NCBI RefSeq assembly: GCF_035582795.1
Contig: NC_134370.1
Span: 46,735,501-46,799,500 of the forward strand
Reading direction: 5' to 3'
DNA length: 64,000 nucleotides
DNA from: Mycteria americana
Taxonomy: Eukaryota; Chordata; Aves; Ciconiiformes; Ciconiidae
Made by a program: the position numbers and the translations under genes. Every line of letters begins with the position of its first letter. The stretch's first letter is position 1. Below, piece after piece: positions 35,301-50,300 of this stretch. Below the pieces are notes generated by a model. That model had not been told where the DNA came from and searched no databases. It saw only the letters and a program-made list of their open reading frames with translations.

Positions 35301-38300
35301 ACCCTAAGGGCATGGGATAAAAGTTTCAATGATCACATCATGCCTCCGCTTAAAAGATAATATCCAAAGCTTATCTCCCGCAAATGCCCCTGCTGGCTTT
35401 CTGTGTTGCCAAAGTGAAGGAGTCTGGCATGCTGCTCACCTCCGCCAGTCCTCAAGGGTCTCCCCACCAGCCTCTGGCACCTCCAAAGGCAGCGGGGGGT
35501 CAGCTCTCACGGACAGCCCTGGCACAGGGCCAGCAAGGGCTCTCCAGGAATATACAAAGCATCCAGACTTGACAGCTCTGACGTAGAGAGAGGGCAGGGA
35601 CAGGGAACTACCTGTCTATCCTGGATACTTCCCAGCTGCCAACTCACAGGTTTCAGGGCTGACCAGGACCCTTTTCATGTCCAGGGTGAGGAGCCTCCTA
35701 CTTGCACCAGCCAGAGATGCTAGCAGTCTGTAGCAATGCCTGAGCCCAGCTTATGCCTGCTCCCATGAAGGTCCCATAGCAGGAGTGAAAGACCAGGAGC
35801 AAAGACTCATCAGCAGGAATTCACCCTGGTTTTGGACGATTCAAAATGCCTTTGACCAGAAAAGCAGCATATGCCAAATCTCCTCCTCATGTATTGCTTG
35901 GTTCCTCCCACCCCAATCTGCTCTTCTGATACACTCCTCATCCCCATCCCTTGCTTGTTGGGGCTCTCCAGTGTCCTCTGACCCCTCGAGGGACTTAGCC
36001 CCCTGGAACCAGATAGAGTTGTGGAAATAGTCTCAGAAGTTTTCCTTTCCTGCTCTCCTCCATGAACACCAGTCATCCCCACAGCCCAGACACCCCCGCA
36101 GACCAGATTTTACTCTATTATCTTCCTTTCCTCACTGAGGTCTCTTACTTTGCACTGCCCCGGCATCTACCCTCTCTGTCCTCACTGCCTGTACATCTCT
36201 TGCCTCCTTTGCTGCCTCATTCCCCTCCCACTGCTGCCATCAGCAGCTTTGGCTTTCTGTTGGTTAGTGCCTTGTTCCTCCTCTTCTGCAGGAAGCCAAG
36301 TCATGACTTTCTCCTGAAGCCCTTCCTGCAAGGCCCTCCATCCTCCCCTTTGGTCCCCATCTTACCACGGTCTGCTCTTTGCTGCTGCTCTGGCCCTCCA
36401 AACCAGTTTCTAGAAGAAGCACAAAGCCCTCAGATGCTTGTGGCTGAAGCAAATGAGCCCTAAACCGCTAACAGCAGGAGGCCACGAGAGTATCCCAGTG
36501 ATGGGATCACCAGGGACTGACGCTGCTGCTTATATTTTCCATAAATATTAGCTACTGACTGTACTTGGCAGCAGGACCCTGGGCTGAATGAGCCTCTGGC
36601 AGTTTCTTTCTGCTCCAGGGATGAGGAACAAAATTTTCATACACAGCTCACACTTTGCCCAGAGCAATCCTACCCTTCCCAAGGGCTGTTCTGCAGGTGA
36701 GACTTTCAGGAGGCCCCCACGGTTCGTAACACAAGGACCTGGCAGGTAGATCTTCCTAATACCCTGCGAACAGCAATCACAGCACTTCATTCTGGGAACT
36801 GCAAGCACATCGTTTCCGAGAAGCCCTGGGATGTCCCCCCGTGGCCTCTGCAGCTGATTCCCATTCCCAGCTGACGTCTGCCGGAAAGAGCAGCAATTTC
36901 TATAGCTGCAGAGTGCCTCGACGAAAGGCTTTTCCTCCTGTTAAGCCTAAACTCCCTTTGACCTTGTGTCCTTGAGGCTACCTGCTCCCTACCAGGGGCT
37001 ACCACTGTACCAGTGCAGGCATGGAGGGACTAGCCCCTGCTGCACACTCTAGCCTGCAGCGACAGGGAGCTACAGGCAAGTGCTGGCTGGAAACCCGCAG
37101 GCAGAGGGATGCTGAAAGACTTCCCACCTCCCACACAGAAACAGTGGCTTTAGCTGCCTGTTCAAACACCAGCCGTCCCTCCCCAGGGGCTGTAACCGGA
37201 GCCAAGCAGGGGATGGAGAGATGACTGTGCAGGGACACAGCTCCCTGGCATGCCCTGTGCTCCGCTGGGGAGGGGACCTGCTGCTGACACTGCAGATATC
37301 CTTCTTCAGGCTGCCGAGAGAATAAATTCCCCTGGTCTGGGGGTGGGCAGGCATCACTCCTGGCATATCCCCTGCAGCCACAACATCCGCAGCTTGCCCA
37401 GCTGTCACGATGGGCCAGTTTCAAGGGTCCTGGTGGGACAGGGTGGCTCAGCCGACGGCTCCATCATCAGGTATTGCCACGCTGCAGGGCACCAGATGCA
37501 GAGCAGCCATTCATAAATCAGGCACTCGCCCTTCCGAAACTTGTGACTCCCGCAGAACCCCCATGCAGTTGGTGCCGAGAGGGATTTGCCAGCAGCTGGT
37601 CCCCTGTGTCCACCAGCGAGTGCCCCACAGTTGCAGACAGAGCGGTGCCAGGCATTCCTGGGGAGGAGGGCAGGTGTCCACTGCACATCTTCGAGCCCAG
37701 CAGTTTTTTGGGAAGTGTGTCTTTCAGCAGCATTGTTCCAGCATGATGGCCAGCCACTACAGGACCCAGGACACTCCTGAGCAAGGATTTTTTTTTCATG
37801 GAGATTGCCAGGTTTAGATCAAACAGTCTTTTTCCCAAAGCTGTTAAAGTCTGAGAAGTCTTCAAAGCCTTGGTGACCTTATCTAAAACAGTTCTTGCAA
37901 TAGCTATCAAAAATCACCCAGAGAAACTCTGTTTAAAGCAACTTTCTTTTTTTGATTTTTGGGGTAGGGGGAAGTTAGCCTTCAGAAAACTTGGGAAAGT
38001 GGAAAGAGTTTAGAACAATTACACATAATCTCCATGGTTTTCTGTTTCTGCTCTACACAAGCTACGTGGAGTGGGGGCTTCAGGCAGTTTTAGGAGGAAA
38101 AGTCATGATAAGATCTCATCCTTTCTGGCTTTATGGATTTAAACCCCCCCATAATCTGAAGACAAGGAGGCTTCTGGTAATGCTGATAGGAAGGACAGAT
38201 ACTCACTAAGAGCAGTAGTTCCCCATGCCACCAGCCTGTGAACAGTGCTCATTCTTCATCCTTCTCTTGCCCTGGCTGCCCCAAACCCAGGCATCCTCAT

Positions 38301-41300
38301 CTCCCACCAGCCTGTTCTCTGCTCTTGTATTCACTACCCCATCCCCAAACCCACCCATCCACCCTTCTCGCAGTCCCTGCATTTCTCCAGACATCCTTCA
38401 TCCAAGCACTTCACTCTCATCCTTCAAACATTTCACTAAGAGGGCCACCATGGATGCAACAAGTGGAAGTCTTTTATGCTTATTAAAATCCTCATCCGCT
38501 AAGCATGCGACTCTCTACTCACTTTACCCCAACTCTCTTCCCCAAGCCATGGGCAGGGCCCTTTCCCCTCCATAGCCCTACAATAAAACCAGACTGTTTC
38601 TGGGCACGTTGCTTTGTTCCCATTCCCTCTGGGGACGTGCTACTCAACACAGTGCAGGTGCCCACCTTGATTGAGCACCTAACAAGCAGTGACAGACCCA
38701 GGGCCCTTCATCCAAGCCCCCACATTTCATCATCCCACATGTCTCCTTCCCAGCCAACACTATACAGAAATGACTGAAAAGTTGTAAAATCCTTGTAGTA
38801 GCACCTCCAATAAGGGCCACTCTGAAGAGAAGAGCCCAATATCCACTCACTGGGAAGGATCTGTGATGACCCTTGAGATCCTGAAGTCCAGACAGACCCA
38901 CCAAGGCAAACACTTGGTGCAGACAAGCAGGGTGTGCTCTGCTCTGGAAGAAACTGCACAGTAAATGAAAGTGTTCTTGTTCCATTTTTCACACCTCTCA
39001 GAGAACAAAGGATGAACTAATTTTGTCTAAAAAACAAAACATGTCATAACTGATGCAGGATTTGACCCAAAATAATCAAATCAGACATACTAGGGACAAC
39101 GATAGCAGGCAGAACTAGGCAACTGGAGGAAAGGAGGGTTTGTGCAGCCACCCAAGAGCATGAGAAAGTCTGCCTCTGCCTGACTTGTTTTTTTCTTGCC
39201 TGCACCACCCAGCACATTTTGGAGATTGGCTCTTCAAACACTTTCATCTTGCTTCCTTCCTAGGACATGCCCAGCAAGTCACTGCTATTCACAGATGTAG
39301 GACTACCCTGTAACTCTCATTATTAGTCAAGAAGCAGCAAAAAAATATTAAGATGCTATTGTAGGTCATGTATCCATATTTGGGGCTTGAGAGTCAAAAC
39401 AGGAGCAGCTGACAGTCTGCCCTTTGCCTCCTGCAAGTCTATGAACCAAAGTGTCCCTGGACTGAGCTGGTTCCACTCTGGTCACTTGCCAGGGATGCAA
39501 CCACCACTTTTTTTCTCCCTGTAATGCCTCCCAGTTGAATGTAAACATCATGGCAGGGGGAGATATCTGAAATAGTGATCAAACTTTGCAGTCAGAGTTC
39601 GCTTTCCACCTCATGCCCCTCTCTCCCAAAGAGATCCTGAGCTCCTAAAGCAGTCCACAGGACCACATGCAAGAGATGACCATATAGCATAGGTGGTCCA
39701 GGCTGCTTTTAAGGACGTTTCCATGAAAATTCCTGATTTTGTAGGTTTATTAATTTAAGTGCATACATCCCTCAGTCTAGTTTACCAGGTACAAAAATAC
39801 AGCATGTACCCTATGGCAGAAGATACTCATTTGACACTTTCCTTCACTTGAGTAGAAAATGAGACCAGTAACAGGTCAAGTTTTCAACTTGGTGTAATAT
39901 ACCAAGTTGTGCTACACAGCACCAGCAGGCCATCCAAAAAGCAGCATCCTGCCTACCAAGAGCAAGGGTGCACTACAGGAAGGGCTACAAGCTGGACAGA
40001 GAGTGTATCTGTCTCTAGATGTTGATACTTTGATTTTGGTACAAGCGTAGTACAAGAGGTTATTCCTTGGCAGCATGTCTCCTGCACAATGTACAGTGAA
40101 GAGTTTCTCTAGCTTTTCCACGAGAGGTGCTGGAAAGGACACGGATTTGGCATTTACCAGGCTTCCTTGATAGGGCTGACTGAATTATCTGTCCTCTTGA
40201 GAGGAAACAGCATGTTGGCATCACACATGCAGTGGACTTCCCATCCTTTCAGCCATCTAGTCTACTGGTGAACTAGAGCTCAGCTGCACAAATGCACATC
40301 TCATCTTGACAAAGCCCACTTGGAGCTGATGGTATCGTTTGGACTTCCAAGCAGGCGATGAAGTTTATTAGAGGGAACTGTCAAGTGTGCAGTTGGTGAA
40401 GACTTAAGCCAGTGAGAGAAGCCAGGACTAGGCACTTTAAAAGGGGCAAGAGATCCTGAAACGGAGAGCAGTGCTACCCCATGCCCTTGCAGTAAGCAGT
40501 CATGGTCTCGGTCTGCAGCACTTCTACACTTTCCAGCAAGGGGAGGTGGAGGAAGGTATCTGCTTTTACTCAGGATTTCCTAGCATATCTAAACATCACT
40601 AATTTTTTTTACCTCTGACACTCATGGCTTGCAGAATGGCGAGTTCCATGCTACTGCACAATATGTCATGCTTTTGCTTTTAGAAAACTTTAACTTGGAA
40701 AGCTCTTCTAATGAATCACTGAGGAGCATGGCTTGGAGGTGTCTCCCTAGCAGCCCACTTTTGGCCTAGAAGCAGGAAGTGGTCTGCTGAAGTTAAGCAT
40801 CAATAAAATCAATATACCAGTTGTAGCCCTGCAAGCTCAGAAAGTCAGACCTGTAAAACAAGTGAATCCATGTGAGAAGAGCCAAGAATTCAAAGCTGGC
40901 AGCTCCCAGAAGGGCTCAGTCTGTGTTTCCTGGTGCACAGCTTATTTACAGCATGTTTCTAGTGGCAAACTAGATTTCCTAAATCTTAGGGAAGACTTGG
41001 CCCTTGTGACTAAGAGGCTCACTAGAGATACCCTCCTCCTTTCAAAACTTACGAACTTGTTTAATATCTCTCACTGAGTAACCTGTTGGAATAAATAACG
41101 TGCAACATCAGGAGGGATCACAGACTTGTAAACATACTATGTACATACGATGGAAAAAAGAGGTTTATAGTCTCTATATTTAAAGGACAAAAGCTCATCA
41201 GCAAAGGAGCCACTTGCTTTCACACCAATGCACTGCCATGCCACATCACCACAATGCCCTTTTTCAGCATCCCCCTTCTTCTCTTATTGGCCTAACCCCT

Positions 41301-44300
41301 TCCTGCCCAAGGTTAGATTTTAGCTCATTGGGCAGAGACTGGCTTTTATTTCAGATGTTGACAAACACAGAAGTGTATCACTGATGCAAATGCAGCCGTA
41401 CTCTTAACCATTTACAGCCAGCAAAGAGAGCTAGAGTTGGCTCCAGTATGATAGCCTTAGTCTTCAAAACTGCACATTCCTGAGCTATGGAGTCCAGGAT
41501 TAGCAGAGATTAGGACAATAAAATGTAGCTGGCCCAAGCAGTAACCAGCATATTCTATTTTCTAGTTTTTAATTTGCCTTGTTTGAGATGTTAGGTTACG
41601 CCCTCGCCTCTTTACAATCTCAGGGGTTCCCCCCCCCCCTTAAATGAAAGCTGAAATCATCATGCAATTGCTGAATCTTTACTTGGCAGTCTGAAAATAG
41701 CAGACTTGTTAATGTGTTGCCTTGTTATCGCTTGCTCTAGAGTTTAACTAGCACATGTCCAGCAAGTGAGGCAGGACCAGGTTATTCACTGAAGACACTG
41801 TTACCTGTCACTATGCACGTGAATTTAGCATCAGAGTCCTCGGACACAGAACGGGATTTGATAGTGGTTTCAAATAGTGGCTGGGTTTCCTCCGTCAGCT
41901 GAGAAATGATTGCGCAGAAGGTGCTCCTGGAAGATTTAAGAAGCATGTCTTAGAGATCAAAGTACTAGAAAAATCGAAGGGTCCCCTTCCTATCTCATCT
42001 CAGAAGCCTGCATTTTTTTGTAAATGCCCTCCTTCCCTCCCATCATCCCTAGACCAGGTTGTTCACAAGTCCAGTCCAGTGTCAGGGTATTTGACTGTTT
42101 CTTCACTCCTAAGATGACTCTGTCACTTTAAAGTGTCCTTTGGGAGACGTTCCCTTTGTCTTAGCCCTTATGGCTATCGAGGTAATGAATGTCAAGAACC
42201 ATTTTAGTTCTCGATTACACCAGAACATTTCTTTGACCAGGCAGCAGGCTCAAAGCAAGGGCCTAACAAAGTCAGCTTCACATTCCCGGTACTGCACCAT
42301 CAGTGTTTCAAGTGTTGTTCTGCTCACTGGGATTTGACTTTATTTGTGAAGACTTCACATTGTAATTTCAGGCTAAGTGTGAACTGAACATGCCTTCTGA
42401 ACACAACAGCCCTCTTTGAAAGCTTTGAGTTAAGAAAAGCTGCCTGCTGTGGGGACAGCTCACTGAAGGAGACCTTGAGCCTGACTTGCAGCTTTCTGAG
42501 CTCAGCAATTATTATGTGAAGCTGACATTCATTCCCTGTTTAACCTCTCACTGCTGGAGGTAGGCACTCACACTATGTACTCCATGAGTTCAGACACTGA
42601 CCTTGAAGTTCAGGCTGGGACACCCAAATAGCCAGAACTATCCAAATAGTGCAATCTATGAAGCTCAAAAATGGACCTTAGATTCTTCAGTCATTTAAGC
42701 ACCATTCAATGATAGCAATAAATCAGCGTATTCATACAGCACTGCCAACCCTGTTGGAGCATCACCAAGAGAGGCCCCAGAAGATCTGGGCTTTCTTAAA
42801 TAAAGGAAAATTTTTTATTTCCAAGTTGGGTCTTCATTCAGATAGTGCTCTGGGGCTCTTGGAAGGGAAGAGCTGCTTCTTTCATTTTTCCCTCTGCAAT
42901 TAAAACACTACATGTTTACACTAGGAGAGAGGACCCCAAGGTCTCAAGTGGAAGGATCTTAGGAGAAACAGCAAATATTGCAAGAGAACCAGTAGCTGGC
43001 AGCTCTACTTGTATCATTTTCAGCAGTGAAAGACATTCCTTAAACAAGTGATCAGCTACTAGAGACATGCAAGAGGTGGAACAAACCCCCAAACCATTCC
43101 TGACACAGCTCCACCACGAGCAGAAGGGCTCATAGCACGTGGTGAGGGTTCCATGAGAAGGACCCTGGCCTCACAAGGAGCCCCCGGCTTGCAGGCAGGA
43201 TGCTGGTGCTGCTGCTACTCATGCTCTACCTGCTGAGAAAGCAGACTTATTCAGGAAAAACAAGACACCCCCACATTTAGCAAGGTCAGGTGCACTGACA
43301 GGCTCTGCAGCAGGGACTGAACTGCACGCACAGCTGAAGGTGCCAGGATAGTTCCAGCCACAGCAACTGCCTGTTTCATCCACCCAGAAAACTTACCTGG
43401 AGGCTGCAGTGCTACGATATTCACTCTGGCTTCCTGTTAGAATGGGTTTGTAAGAGATGCAGGGAGATGAGACCCTGAGCAACAAACAACTGGGATGCAG
43501 CAGGAGCCTCATCTAGCTCCCAGGCACTTTGTGTTGGGTAGGAGTACAGGACAGGGGCAGGTAGGGCTGTTGCAAACTTGACTCATCTACTGAACGAGAG
43601 TTATAAGCACTGTCTATACCCAAACACACGTGTGGGATGGGGTTAAAAACAGATGACACAGCTCAGACTTTTCTGTGGAAATCAATGGTCCCCAGGAGAC
43701 TGGTCCTGGCAAGCAACTCTTCACACAACTACAGGGCCAGGAAAGGGCTGTGGGAGCCAACAGCTGTTTCAGATCAGAGAAACCTTTGCATACTCCAACC
43801 CCAGGAGAAAAAAATCCCATTTCCAAAGAGCAAGGCAGACAATCCAGTACCAAGGCAGTTACTGGTGGGGTTTTAATGGCCCCTTCAACACAGATCCCCA
43901 GCCCTAGACCAGTAAATGCCTTTTATATCTACACAAGGAACTTCCCAAGCATCAATGAACATTTCTTACCCCAGCAGGAGAGCAACCAGATCAGCATCTT
44001 AAAAAAGTGATGCGCACGCACATAGTGACACTCGGAACCAAGTTTAATCCCAGTACCATGCCACCGGTATCAGCAGGCAACACCAGGAATAAGTCTGGTC
44101 CATTCAGTGCAAATCCCAGAGTAAGGAGAAATAACAGCAAAGGCTACTGAATGTTTTAGGAAAGCAGCATCACCAGAAGCTGGGGGCTCCACAGGCACAG
44201 CAGATGAATCAGAGGAGACTTGCCCAATGTACACTTGGCAGGAAGCCCTGGAAGGTCCATTTAATCTTTCAAAGAAACCATTGTATTAGTCACAGGGGGG

Positions 44301-47300
44301 TTTAGAGACTGCAGCACTGTGGGGCTCTCAGCTGACTCACTCCAGCTGCAACAAAGACTTGTCCAATTCAAATTACTTTCTAAACCAGTAATTCAGAGCA
44401 TTCAAGAAATCTGATACAAGGTGGCAGCTGCTCTTCCTCCGGGCCTTCCTGAAGCTGCATCTTTGCTGCAGAAAAAGCCCTGGAGCCTAGGAAGAGGACA
44501 CTGGCAATTCAGTAGCCTTTTTACATTAAAGAGGGATTTCCATACAAAAGCAGTCTGCAGGAAAAGGAGATTGGAGAATTGTATTCCTCTTAATCACGAT
44601 TTTATTTTCCTGACTTTTTGGTTAGCAATCCCACAGCTATAGGGATGTTGTGGAGAGGCCTTTCCCTCCACGGTCATTCCTCTACCTGCTTCTGCAGCAA
44701 ACCAGTAATGCCAACTGACTTCCAAATGTGTTATTTTGCTAGAGGCAAAGTACAGCCCTACAAGTGCATTTCAGGGCAGAGTTCAAATTAATGAAGATCT
44801 TCACAATAAAGCACAGGATGGCAGGGGGAGAAGAAAATTTCTTCTTTGAAAGTCGCAGGGCAGGCACATCTAATTTTTAATGTCTCTGTATGGAAGTCTC
44901 ACTTTAATATCAAGAAGTAGCTGAACACCCATCCTTTGGCTAAGAAAGAGGAATATTTCTTGCACCTTAACAGGAATTATGATGAACATTCACTTTGCTG
45001 TCTGCAGTTAAAGCAAGTATTAGGGATCCAATCATGCAGAATAAGGCTATTAGATCACTTCAGGGCTCTCTATTAACTAATTAGTACCAAAGCATTACAG
45101 ATTAATCATGTGCAGTCAGATTCAGCAAAGTGTTTGGTCAGAGCAGTTTAATGCAATGTAGTTTTACCTTCCTAAACTGGAGGGAGAGAATCTGCTGCTT
45201 GATAAGCTAAGCAAAAAACAGCATAAAAACCATTAGACAGAGAAGCATGGAAAGGAGCTGAAATAAACAAACCATTACAAAGACATATTAAAGATGAGTC
45301 GTTTTGCACAGGTCAGAGTTCCTATTAAAAGAAGGTACAGCTGCCTTACTCAGGCTGACTGCCAGGACAAGCAAGCCACATTGTCAATTGAAATCAAAGG
45401 CTGTAAAAATGAAATGGTCGTTAACCACAGGACATTTATACAAGTTGGTTTCCAAGAGGCAGCACCTGAGCCTTCCATGCACCATCCACAGTGTTGTGCT
45501 CAAAGCAGGCAACTCCACCCTGGGAGATGTTCGATTAACGGCAGGCAGGAGTACAGACCACTGCAAGCCCAATTCTTTGCTGGCAAGCAGGTGGCCTGAG
45601 CTGGTCACCCTCTGTGCTTCCAAGGACAGCTCTTTGGAGAAGCTGAAAACTCTCTGGTCACTATACATTACTTTCCAACCAAATCACTAAGGTCTGGCAA
45701 AAAATCAAAATACAATAAAAGAAGTAGACTTTACAAGAATCTACAGGTGTTGCTTTCTTTGCAGGAACATGTTATAACATTAACCAATTCAGGGAATAAA
45801 ATCGAACACCCAAGTCCTACACAAGGGACACCCAGATGAGCTACTTACCAGTGGCCACCAGCTCTCCCAAAGGAGTGTCTTCAAAGACTCATGTTCTAGT
45901 CAAAAGGCCACATTGCCATTTTGTGGCAGCAGCCCCTTACAGGCTGTAGGAAATAACCTCTCAGCATTGACCCACAGCAGTCAGGAGCAGTTCCTCAGAC
46001 CCTGAGCTCACCCACATGGCAATCGAGCCTACAGCTAGGTACCAGCTAGTCAACAGCACGTAAGCTCAGTGATTTAATCACACTGAGATATGTTAGTTAT
46101 GCTTACACAACAACCTCACCATATAGCCTCAGAAGTGACTGCAGCGTAGACATCCCCTTTGGGATATAAGAAGTCAGACTCCCACATTGGTACGTTAAGA
46201 CAGATCAAACTTTCTCAGCCTTATGTACTGAAGACCACCATTGAACAACCAAACTTCAGTCCTTTATGATGATACAGAAGACAGCATGAAGAACCAAGAA
46301 GGGGTCACCTCTTCAGGTCTCCTACCCAAATGACCACATCCAGGCTCTGTGCAAGTCTTAATCGCACAGAAGTCTGCAGGATTTCAAGTCTTGCCCCAAA
46401 AATGACCACAGAGGGTCTCTGAAAACTGCTCCTGCCAACCAGGTAGCACTTTCACCTGTGGAGGCAGAATCTCCATGCGAATAATAAGTAAAAAAGTAGT
46501 TCTGCTTGAAGGCCTGACACTTTACACAAATAATTGCATATTTTCATTGGGAAAAACCCCCAGCACTCACTGACTCCTCTCCTTCAGATCAGGAGCACAA
46601 AGACAGATGTTTTAGACAACCATTTAGGAGTAGCTTTAATCCAACAAACATGGGTGGCACTTGCCCTTTTGGCAGCGGCTTCACCCTCTCCACCCACAGC
46701 CACATGATCCTGATACCTCCCCAGTGCCAACTGCTATCCATGCAGCCAGAGGATGAGCAGATCAGGCGTCATCCAGCTGGAAAAAGTCAAACACTAACCA
46801 TAACAGGCTGAGGATCAGCCATTCAATCCATCTCACATGCGCTGTGCTGGCCCATGGGAGAAGTCAGATAGATGAACTTTGTCCTTCCAGCTGAGCCTCA
46901 CCACCTGGGGCATCCCTTTGAGCCCCATGTCCTTTCCAGCACTGCAAGGCATACCTTTGCATTACCTGCCTTACTGACCAGCACGTCACCTTGTCCTCAT
47001 CACTCCCAGCCACCCTAACAGCTTAGAAAGCTCAAATTCCACCGCCAGCTGGTCTTGCCTTGCCCTGACCTCCCAGGGGGATCAAGCTTCCTCCTCCCCA
47101 CAACCCTCCCAAGCACAGCCGCCCCCACTGTGTCCCTGTGCTCTGGGCTGCCCCCAGGCAGCTCTGTCCAGCTGGAAACACAACTCATGGGCATAAGTAC
47201 TAATTATGTCTCACCTCCCAGCTTTTCAACAGCAAAGGAACCCAAAAACATTTTGCATACCACTGCAAGGGAAAAACATTCTTTTGGCCTCCAGGAATAC

Positions 47301-50300
47301 TAAGGACGTGGGCATCACTTGAGGAGCCAGCAGCAGAAATCCTAGCGGAGAACATAGGCAGAAGTGTGGTTTTAATCATGCTTTCTTGCATAAGACAAAT
47401 GGAAAGGTGTCTTGGCTTGGACATAAAGAAAATCACTCAAATAGCAAGAGCCAGAATGAAGGGTGCCTGCACCATGAACCCCTTGTGCTCATGAATGTGG
47501 TCAAACAGTGAGCATCATCAGTACTTTTTTAATTTCTAGTGTTGAGCACACAACCTGGGCTTTATTCACTGCGCATCCTGAAACACAGTGCTGAATATTG
47601 GAGTGAGTGTCTCTTGAGGAGCCTTGATATTATCAAAAGAAAAAGGCCATCACCACAAAGATCCACGTATTAACTAAAGTTTAACCTCAATATGCTAAAG
47701 AACCAAGCAAAATTTGCTTTACAGACTAGATATTTAAGATCAAATTCTGAATGCTTCAGCCAGAACAGCCCTGCCTGCAGGCAGATTGCATTTCACTTCA
47801 TTTTAATTATGTTCACAGCATACCCTCATAGAGCTGCCACAGCATAACTACATCAGACTCTAAACCAAATCTACCCACTTGGAAATGTGGGACTCCTGAG
47901 CAAGGCATGACAGATGCCCCAGCGTGCCTAGTCTGGTACGCTTTGGGACTGGACTGTCCGTATCCTCAGCTCTCCAGAGACTTCTTAGTGCACACAGTAG
48001 AGGACTCTGCTAATGAAATGCAGCATCAGCAGTGGATGTGTCTCCCCCGAGCAAGCTTGGGGCCATTATAGTTACTGGATGCAGGCAAATGTTTATCTTA
48101 TCCTGAGGAACACATCTAAAGCAGGTGAATCGAGGTCTAAAGGTACTGGTTTCTCTCTACTGAGAAGAGGAGCTCAGAGAGGTCTGCCTCAGGCATGTCT
48201 GGCATTGGTGGGAGGAAGCTACCTCAGGCATCTCACATCTATGAAGTGAAGTACAGCTTGTTAAAAGCTAGCCCTGAAAATACAGGTTTGGTTATTAACT
48301 GCTGTTGCACTGGAATGCAAGTATTATACCCCTCTACCTTCTACCAGCCTCAATTCTTCTTTAAATTCTGTTTCATCAGTTGCTTTCAAACTCCTTCGGA
48401 CATTCATCATCTACTTAAAGGTTTTAGCCCTTCAACTACTCATAATTTTCTTCGGAAGTGAAGACAGTCTTCCCCATTTTTCACGCACTTGCCAAATTCC
48501 AGTCTTGCTGCAAGAGCAGGAGGCAGAACTGTTTTTAATCTCTCACTTTCTTTAATCACTAAAAATACTGCTCAAGTTGATGGCCTAGTCTGGTACATCA
48601 CCCCACTGGCACTGAAAAGTTAACTGCTTGAAAAACATAGATTTCAAATCCAGCATCTTTTCTAAGCCCTCTCATGCAATCACTGCATGAAATTCTCCTC
48701 TTTCTGTATTTCTTCTTCCCAAGATAAAGAAATCTTTCTCCTTCCAGTTCATATCCTCATATGGAAGTCAACAAGAGCTCAGGAGACCCTGAAATAGGCT
48801 TCACAGTGGTTCCATTCTCACATGTACAAGTACATAGACTTGATCTGCTTGAGCTGCAACAGTCATTAATATATTTCAGTACTCTTCCACAGCACAAAAA
48901 TTGAGCCACACAAGCTGTCCAGTGCAGCAAGTAAACAGCAAAATGTGTCAATGATAGCAAAGCTGAGACCTCTGAGTTATGTTTTGACAGAAACAGCATT
49001 GCACAAAAGCTCCTCAGAAGAGCCACCAAGAACAGGGCAGCCCTTCCATCCTGGGAGCAGGACAGAGAGATGGCCCTAGCAATCCCCTACAGACACTCCC
49101 CCTTGCTGGCACTCTGACCCGTGACATTATTGGGCATGTTTTGCACATGCAGACTTCCAAGTATAAGATTTCATATGAACTTCTCTGCCTCCAAGGTTAA
49201 TACTACTTGAGACAAATACAAGCCACTCTGAATGTCTTCTCAGCTGTCAGAAGCCAACCATTTTCAACATTTAAAAGCCAACAATGAAGCTTTCATGCAC
49301 ATATCGTTATGCTTAAGGCTTCTTTCCTGCCATGTGTCCCGCTTCTTATCAAGCACTTCATGCACACACAGAACGAGTGTGTTTGTGTTTCATATACCAT
49401 GGCAGTAATTATCAGCAATCCTATGATAAAGCAGCTGTGAGTGCTATGGAGCTGTACAAGACACATTGTTATTTTACAGACTGGAAAATGGATGTATTGT
49501 CAAGGTCACAGAATGAATCAATGTCAAAGCTGGAGAAATACAGCATTTTTTCTGCAGGTAATTTACTTTGAGCTAAGATGAACACAGACTTGTATGTAGC
49601 AATTTAGAGCTAGATTTCATTAACAGAGAAGGTGGAAGACAATAAATTAAGTTACATGTTCCTGTATCAGCCTCTGTAACGCTCTGAAGATGGCTCAGAT
49701 CTGTGTATTTTAACTCTGAATTATTGCTACCTTTATGGTCCAAATTAAACTGGTAGCTAGTTGAAAGGCATCAAGGAATGAGAAAGGACAAAAGAAAGCA
49801 AAGCAAATATTGGACAATGAGATGCCCAGGCAAGTTGACATCTTCCTCTTAACTCATTGTGCATAGAAGATTTTTGTGGCTATGGGTTAGAAAAGAAGCA
49901 AGGCGAAAATACAGTTGTTCGTAGCAGCTCTTCTGCCTTCCTCTTCTTGGACTAGGTGATGCTGTAAAGTGTGAGACTGGGTTGGTGTGACATAACAGCC
50001 TCATTCACCTGAGACTTTCCTCCCCTTGCTGAAACACAGTGAGGATAGAGCAGGTTTTAATTCCATCTCCTGGAAACTGCCTCTGCTGTGGCACAAGAGG
50101 TGCCTGGTTCAGAGGAGACCACGCTCTCTCCTCCACGCAATCAGATGGGATTCCAGGCCTGGGAAATGTCTCCATTTATGAGGTTTCCAGAGAAGAGCAA
50201 AGTTCACACATGTGATATATCCTGTATTTTAACAATGGTCCTGAAGGGCACTGTTTGTCCAGCTCCACATCTTGATCTTCCAGCCTAGGTTATCAGCTCA

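Noticed and set aside
43430-43433. First acceptor (CAG) for the ALPK3 microexon
   Set aside because: It makes a 37-nt exon that breaks the phase and meets a TGA after a few codons, so it cannot give the full protein.
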